The notes under the pieces: generated by a model | Told to the model about the DNA's origin: nothing | The model's database searches: none | The model's input: the letters and a program-made list of their open reading frames with translations, nothing else | NCBI RefSeq assembly: GCF_030409845.1 | Contig: NZ_JAUFQQ010000003.1 | Coordinates: 310,001 to 374,000, forward strand | DNA from: Flavobacterium branchiarum | GTDB taxonomy: Bacteria > Bacteroidota > Bacteroidia > Flavobacteriales > Flavobacteriaceae | DNA: 64,000 bases | Direction: 5' to 3' | Shown here: positions 60,443-64,000 of the stretch, piece by piece | Numbering within the stretch: the stretch's first letter is position 1 | Layout: every line of letters begins with the position of its first letter | Position numbers and translations under genes: made by a program

Positions 60443-60973
60443 ATGATACAACTTCACGATAAACAATTTGTTCCGTTTATTTCTGCTAAAGAAATCGATT
60501 TTGCAATTACTAAAATGGTAGCCCAGGTACAGGATGATTTTGGAGATGAAATTCCAATTTTTATCGGTGTGCTTAACGGCTCTTTTATGGTTGTGGCAGA
60601 TTTTTTGAAAAAATATAAAAAACACTGCGAGGTTTCATTTATAAAAATGGCTTCTTACGAAGGAACTGAAACAACTCATGACGTTAAGCAATTGATAGGG
60701 TTAAATCAAGATTTAACGGGAAGATCTGTTGTTATTATCGAAGATATTGTTGACACAGGGAATACTGTAGTTGAACTTAAAGAAATATTCAAGCAGCAAA
60801 ATGTTAAGCATTTAAAAATAGCTACTTTATTCTTTAAGCCAGAGGCATATAAAAAAGATGTTAAAATTGATTATATCGGAATTCGAATTCCAAACAAATT
60901 TATTGTTGGTTACGGTTTAGATTACGATGGTTTGGGAAGAAATTTGTCTGAAGTATATCAATTAGCAGAATAA
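60443..60973 (+). CDS. hpt: Hypoxanthine phosphoribosyltransferase
   Basis: The protein has 176 residues. The PRPP-binding loop is VVIIEDIVDTGNTV (near 98-110), and the flexible loop and other HPRT landmarks are IGVLNGSFMVVADFLKK, FIKMASYEGTETT and FIVGYGLDYDGLGRN. It salvages hypoxanthine and guanine to IMP and GMP. adk follows after 90 nt. Confidence 0.96.
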   Translation: MIQLHDKQFVPFISAKEIDFAITKMVAQVQDDFGDEIPIFIGVLNGSFMVVADFLKKYKKHCEVSFIKMASYEGTETTHDVKQLIGLNQDLTGRSVVIIEDIVDTGNTVVELKEIFKQQNVKHLKIATLFFKPEAYKKDVKIDYIGIRIPNKFIVGYGLDYDGLGRNLSEVYQLAE

Positions 60974-61063
60974 TTTTAGAACTAAAAACTAAAGAAATAT
61001 AAATTAACTATTCATTTTAAACTTCTTTGAGTAATAAAGGAAGTACGACACAACACACAAACT

Positions 61064-61636
61064 ATGATTAATATTGTTTTATTTGGAAAACCTGGTGCAG
61101 GAAAAGGAACTCAGGCAGAATTTTTAAAAGAAAAATACAAATTAACACATCTTTCAACAGGAGATATTTTTCGTTTTAATTTAAAAAACGATACAGATTT
61201 GGGAAAGAAAGCTAGAGTTTTTATGGATAATGGAGAATTGGTTCCATGTGCAGTAACAACGGCTATGTTAATTGATGAGGTGAAAAAACACCCAGATACT
61301 GCAGGTTTTTTGTTTGACGGTTATCCAAGAACATTAGAACAAGCTGAAGCATTAGATAAGTTTTTACCAACTATTGGTACGAGTGTTACAGCAACAATCG
61401 CTTTAGAAGCTGATGATGAGGTTTTAGTAGCTCGTTTATTAGAAAGAGGTAAAACTAGTGGAAGAGTTGATGATCAAGATGAAGAGAAAATTCGTGTTAG
61501 ATATCAAGAATATAATGAAAAAACAGCTCCGTTAATTGGATATTATAAAGAGCAAAATAAATTTCACGCTGTAAACGGAATCGGAACTGTAGAAGAAATA
61601 ACCGAGCGTTTGACTAGTGTAATTGATAATTTGTAA
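61064..61636 (+). CDS. adk: Adenylate kinase
   Basis: The protein has 190 residues, the short form without the long zinc-binding LID. The P-loop is FGKPGAGKGTQ (7-17). AMP-binding wording follows (THLSTGDIFRFNL, FLFDGYPRTLEQAEAL), and the LID hinge region is RLLERGKTSGRVDDQDE. It interconverts ATP, ADP and AMP. The hpt-adk-obg order is conserved in Flavobacteriia, here with a CNNM-type gene inserted before obg. Confidence 0.97.
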   Translation: MINIVLFGKPGAGKGTQAEFLKEKYKLTHLSTGDIFRFNLKNDTDLGKKARVFMDNGELVPCAVTTAMLIDEVKKHPDTAGFLFDGYPRTLEQAEALDKFLPTIGTSVTATIALEADDEVLVARLLERGKTSGRVDDQDEEKIRVRYQEYNEKTAPLIGYYKEQNKFHAVNGIGTVEEITERLTSVIDNL

Positions 61637-61650
61637 TACAAACAAAATTG

Positions 61651-61723
61651 TTTAAAGTTTAAGGTTTAAAATGAGTCTAACTATACTATTATTTAGACTG
61701 CTTTTTAGGCCTTAAACTTTAAA
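61651..61723. repeat. Nested inverted repeat after adk
   Basis: The outer arms TTTAAAGTTTAAGG (61651-61664) and CCTTAAACTTTAAA (61710-61723) are perfect, and an inner pair AGTCTAA/TTAGACT lies at 61674-61680 and 61693-61699. It may act as a terminator or processing site between adk and the next gene. Confidence 0.75.
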
Positions 61724-61738
61724 TGTTTAAATATAAAA

Positions 61739-63013
61739 ATGGAAATACTAATAATATTTTTTCTAATAATTTTAAATGGGGTTTTCTCTATGTCGGAAAT
61801 CGCATTGATTTCGGCTAGGAAGAATAGATTAGAAACTGCAGCCAAAAAAGGAAATAAAAGTGCTAGAATTGCCCTTGATTTGGCCAACTCACCTAATAAG
61901 TTTTTATCAACAGTTCAAATTGGGATTACTTTAATCGGAATTTTAACTGGTATCTATAGTGGTGATAAAATTACTATGGATGTAGAAACTTTTGTAAGTC
62001 AGTTTGCAGTTTTACAACCGTACGCACATTCAGTTTCTGTGGGGATTGTGGTGGTAGTTTTAACTTTCTTTTCACTTGTTTTGGGCGAATTATTACCTAA
62101 AAGAATTGGATTGAACCATCCCGAGGCTATTGCAAAAGCTGTGGCATTACCAATGAAAGTTGTTTCGATTATTACAGCTCCATTTATTTGGTTGCTGACT
62201 AATTCGACAGATTTTTTATTGAATGTTTTGCAAATAAAACCTACTGCCGATGGTAAAGTCACCGAAGAAGAAATAAAAGCCATCATAAAAGAAGGTACAG
62301 AAGGTGGTGAAGTACAAGAAATAGAACAAGACATTGTAGAGCGTGTTTTTCATATTGGAGATAGAAAAGTAAATTCGTTAATGACTCATAGAAAATCTGT
62401 AGTTTTCTTGCCTTTAGATTCAGATAAACAGCGTGTAAAAGAATTAATATTAGAAGATTTACACTCTATTTATCCTGTCTATAAAGAGAATTATGATGAT
62501 ATTTCAGGAGTAGTTAATCTGAAAACAATATTTGCTAATATTGAAAAAGATGATTTTAGTTTAGCTTCTATAATGACTGATGCGCCGTTTATAATGGAGC
62601 AAACAACAGCCTATAAAGCATTAGAAAACTTTAAGAAAACGGGTATTCATTATGCTTTTGTTTCTGATGAGTATGGTGTTTTTCAAGGTATTATTACATT
62701 GAATGATATTTTGGAAGCGCTTGTAGGAGACGCCGCCGATTTTTATAAAGATGAATTTCAATTAATTGAAAGAGAAGACGGAAGCTGGTTGGTAGATGGA
62801 CATTATTCATTACACGATTTCTTAACTTATTTTGAGTTAGACGAATTAATTAATGATTATGAAGTTACTACTGTAAGTGGACTTATTATGACTGAATTAT
62901 CACGTATTCCTAAAGAGGGTGAAAAGTTAATTTGGCAAAAATTTGAGTTGGAAGTCATCGATATGGATGGCGTTAAGATTGATAAAGTATTAATAAAAGC
63001 ATTAAAAGAGTAA
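61739..63013 (+). CDS. CNNM/CorC-type membrane protein (hemolysin-C-like family)
   Basis: The protein has 424 residues. An N-terminal DUF21/CNNM membrane domain (about 1-190, three to four helices, opening FLIILNGVFSMSEIALISARKNRLE) is followed by a pair of CBS domains (about 205-335, THRKSVVFLPLDS and GIHYAFVSDEYGVFQGIITLNDILEALVGD). A CorC_HlyC domain ends the protein (about 345-424, DGSWLVDGHYSLHDFLTYF). Family members are linked to magnesium or cobalt export; the hemolysin name is historical. The gene lies between adk and obg. Confidence 0.93.
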   Translation: MEILIIFFLIILNGVFSMSEIALISARKNRLETAAKKGNKSARIALDLANSPNKFLSTVQIGITLIGILTGIYSGDKITMDVETFVSQFAVLQPYAHSVSVGIVVVVLTFFSLVLGELLPKRIGLNHPEAIAKAVALPMKVVSIITAPFIWLLTNSTDFLLNVLQIKPTADGKVTEEEIKAIIKEGTEGGEVQEIEQDIVERVFHIGDRKVNSLMTHRKSVVFLPLDSDKQRVKELILEDLHSIYPVYKENYDDISGVVNLKTIFANIEKDDFSLASIMTDAPFIMEQTTAYKALENFKKTGIHYAFVSDEYGVFQGIITLNDILEALVGDAADFYKDEFQLIEREDGSWLVDGHYSLHDFLTYFELDELINDYEVTTVSGLIMTELSRIPKEGEKLIWQKFELEVIDMDGVKIDKVLIKALKE

Positions 63014-63090
63014 AAATAAAATAGTTTCCAGTCTTAGTTTTCGGTAGCAATTTGTGCTGAAAATTAGATTGTGACTGAATACAGAGAATT

Positions 63091-64000
63091 ATGACAGAAG
63101 GAAATTTTGTAGATTACGTTAAAATATTTGTTTCTTCCGGTAAAGGTGGAAAAGGTTCTACGCATTTACATAGAGAAAAATTTATTGAAAAAGGTGGTCC
63201 AGATGGTGGAGATGGTGGACGTGGAGGTCATGTTTTTTTGGTTGGAAATAAAGGACTTTGGACTTTATTTCATTTGAAATTTGCTCGTCACATTAAAGCT
63301 GGACATGGTGGAGATGGTGGAGGAGACAGAAGTACTGGAGCTGATGGTGATGATAAGTTTATTGAAGTACCATTAGGAACGGTTGTAAAAGATAAAGAAA
63401 CTGGTGAAGTCTTATTTGAAATCACAGAACACGGTGAAAAACAAATTCTTTCTAAGGGAGGTAAAGGTGGATTAGGAAACTGGCATTTTAGAAGTTCAAC
63501 AAATCAAACACCTCGATATGCACAACCAGGTTTGCCAGGAGTAGAAATGGATGTTATCTTAGAGCTTAAAGTTCTTGCTGATGTTGGTTTAGTTGGTTTT
63601 CCAAATGCAGGTAAATCTACATTGTTATCAGTGCTTACATCTGCGAAGCCTAAAATTGCAGATTATCCATTTACAACATTAAAACCTAATTTAGGAATTG
63701 TAGCTTATAGAGATTTTCAATCTTTTGTAATTGCTGATATTCCTGGTATTATTGAAGGAGCAGCTGAAGGAAAAGGATTAGGACATTATTTTTTACGTCA
63801 CATAGAACGTAATTCTACTTTGTTATTTCTTGTTCCGGTAGACGCAACAGATATTAAAGCGGAGTATGATATTCTAGTGAACGAATTAACTAAGTATAAT
63901 CCAGAGATGTTAGATAAAGAGCGCCTATTGGTGATCTCTAAATGTGATATGTTGGATGATGAGCTTAAAGCTGAACTTAAAGTAGAGCTTGATGTGGCTT
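63091..64000 (+). CDS. obg: GTPase Obg, N-terminal part (cut by window edge)
   Basis: I translated this from the sequence; about 303 residues are present and the end is beyond the window. It starts [22 protein letters not shown], the Gly-rich Obg fold (about 1-158), with [14 protein letters not shown] and [20 protein letters not shown]. The GTPase domain has G1 GFPNAGKST, switch [14 protein letters not shown]3 DIPGIIEGA and G4 SKCD. It is a ribosome-associated GTPase needed for 50S maturation. It follows the CNNM-type gene by 77 nt. Confidence 0.96.
   Translation, partial: MTEGNFVDYVKIFVSSGKGGKGSTHLHREKFIEKGGPDGGDGGRGGHVFLVGNKGLWTLFHLKFARHIKAGHGGDGGGDRSTGADGDDKFIEVPLGTVVKDKETGEVLFEITEHGEKQILSKGGKGGLGNWHFRSSTNQTPRYAQPGLPGVEMDVILELKVLADVGLVGFPNAGKSTLLSVLTSAKPKIADYPFTTLKPNLGIVAYRDFQSFVIADIPGIIEGAAEGKGLGHYFLRHIERNSTLLFLVPVDATDIKAEYDILVNELTKYNPEMLDKERLLVISKCDMLDDELKAELKVELDVA

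Overview
The window looks like chromosomal DNA from a member of the Flavobacteriaceae, most likely Flavobacterium. It is AT-rich. It carries a Por-type (type IX secretion) C-terminal sorting domain, OMP_b-brl_3 and DUF2490 envelope proteins, the hpt-adk-obg gene order, and several promoters with the Bacteroidetes -7 box TAnnTTTG. The assignment rests on gene content and was not tested by phylogeny.

Layout. 1-4.3 kb: a MacB-type ABC exporter (permease partial) diverging from an NtrC-type response regulator and its histidine kinase, with a palindrome just upstream of the regulator. 4.4-10.3 kb: an envelope protein, a 26-bp inverted-repeat element, two near-identical 197-bp tRNA-Val modules bracketing a T9SS-secreted GHL10-type protein, and a propeller lipoprotein. 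11.1-17.3 kb: a Tle1-like (DUF2235) phospholipase effector followed by four tandem, mosaic DUF2931-like putative immunity lipoproteins. 17.3-22.8 kb: a scar zone with a TonB-receptor-type outer membrane protein, gene remnants of that protein and of an MdaB-type oxidoreductase, a ParDE toxin-antitoxin pair fused onto the truncated oxidoreductase gene, and an erythromycin esterase gene bracketed by 70-bp direct repeats derived from the tRNA-Tyr terminator, followed by tRNA-Tyr and tRNA-Val.

23-47 kb is mostly core: folC, ExbB/ExbD and a TonB-like protein, Glu/Leu dehydrogenase, three chalcone-isomerase-like paralogues, acyl-CoA dehydrogenase, a Crp/Fnr regulator, an M28 peptidase, a short-chain dehydrogenase, a SprT-like metalloprotein, MlaE/MlaF-like lipid transport, a glycosyltransferase and methyltransferase, a FabH-like ketosynthase, gcvP and a polytopic membrane protein.

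47-51 kb is a minus-strand operon headed by a GbsR/MarR-type regulator. The same operator-like inverted repeat, AAACTTTCA-N8-TGAAASTT, lies before the regulator and again before the second gene. 51.2-55.4 kb is the most unusual locus: a four-gene plus-strand cluster of a small His-rich protein, a Cys-rich membrane protein with CPVC, a tyrosinase with fungal pro-tyrosinase features (Cys-x-His near CuA and a CxxC in its C-terminal domain), and a 600-residue lipoprotein ending in a CxxCH heme motif. It may be a copper-oxidase maturation and electron-transfer system.

55.5-64 kb: an M3 peptidase, purE and purK separated by a roughly 500-bp satellite-like array, hpt, adk, a CNNM/CorC membrane protein and the start of obg.
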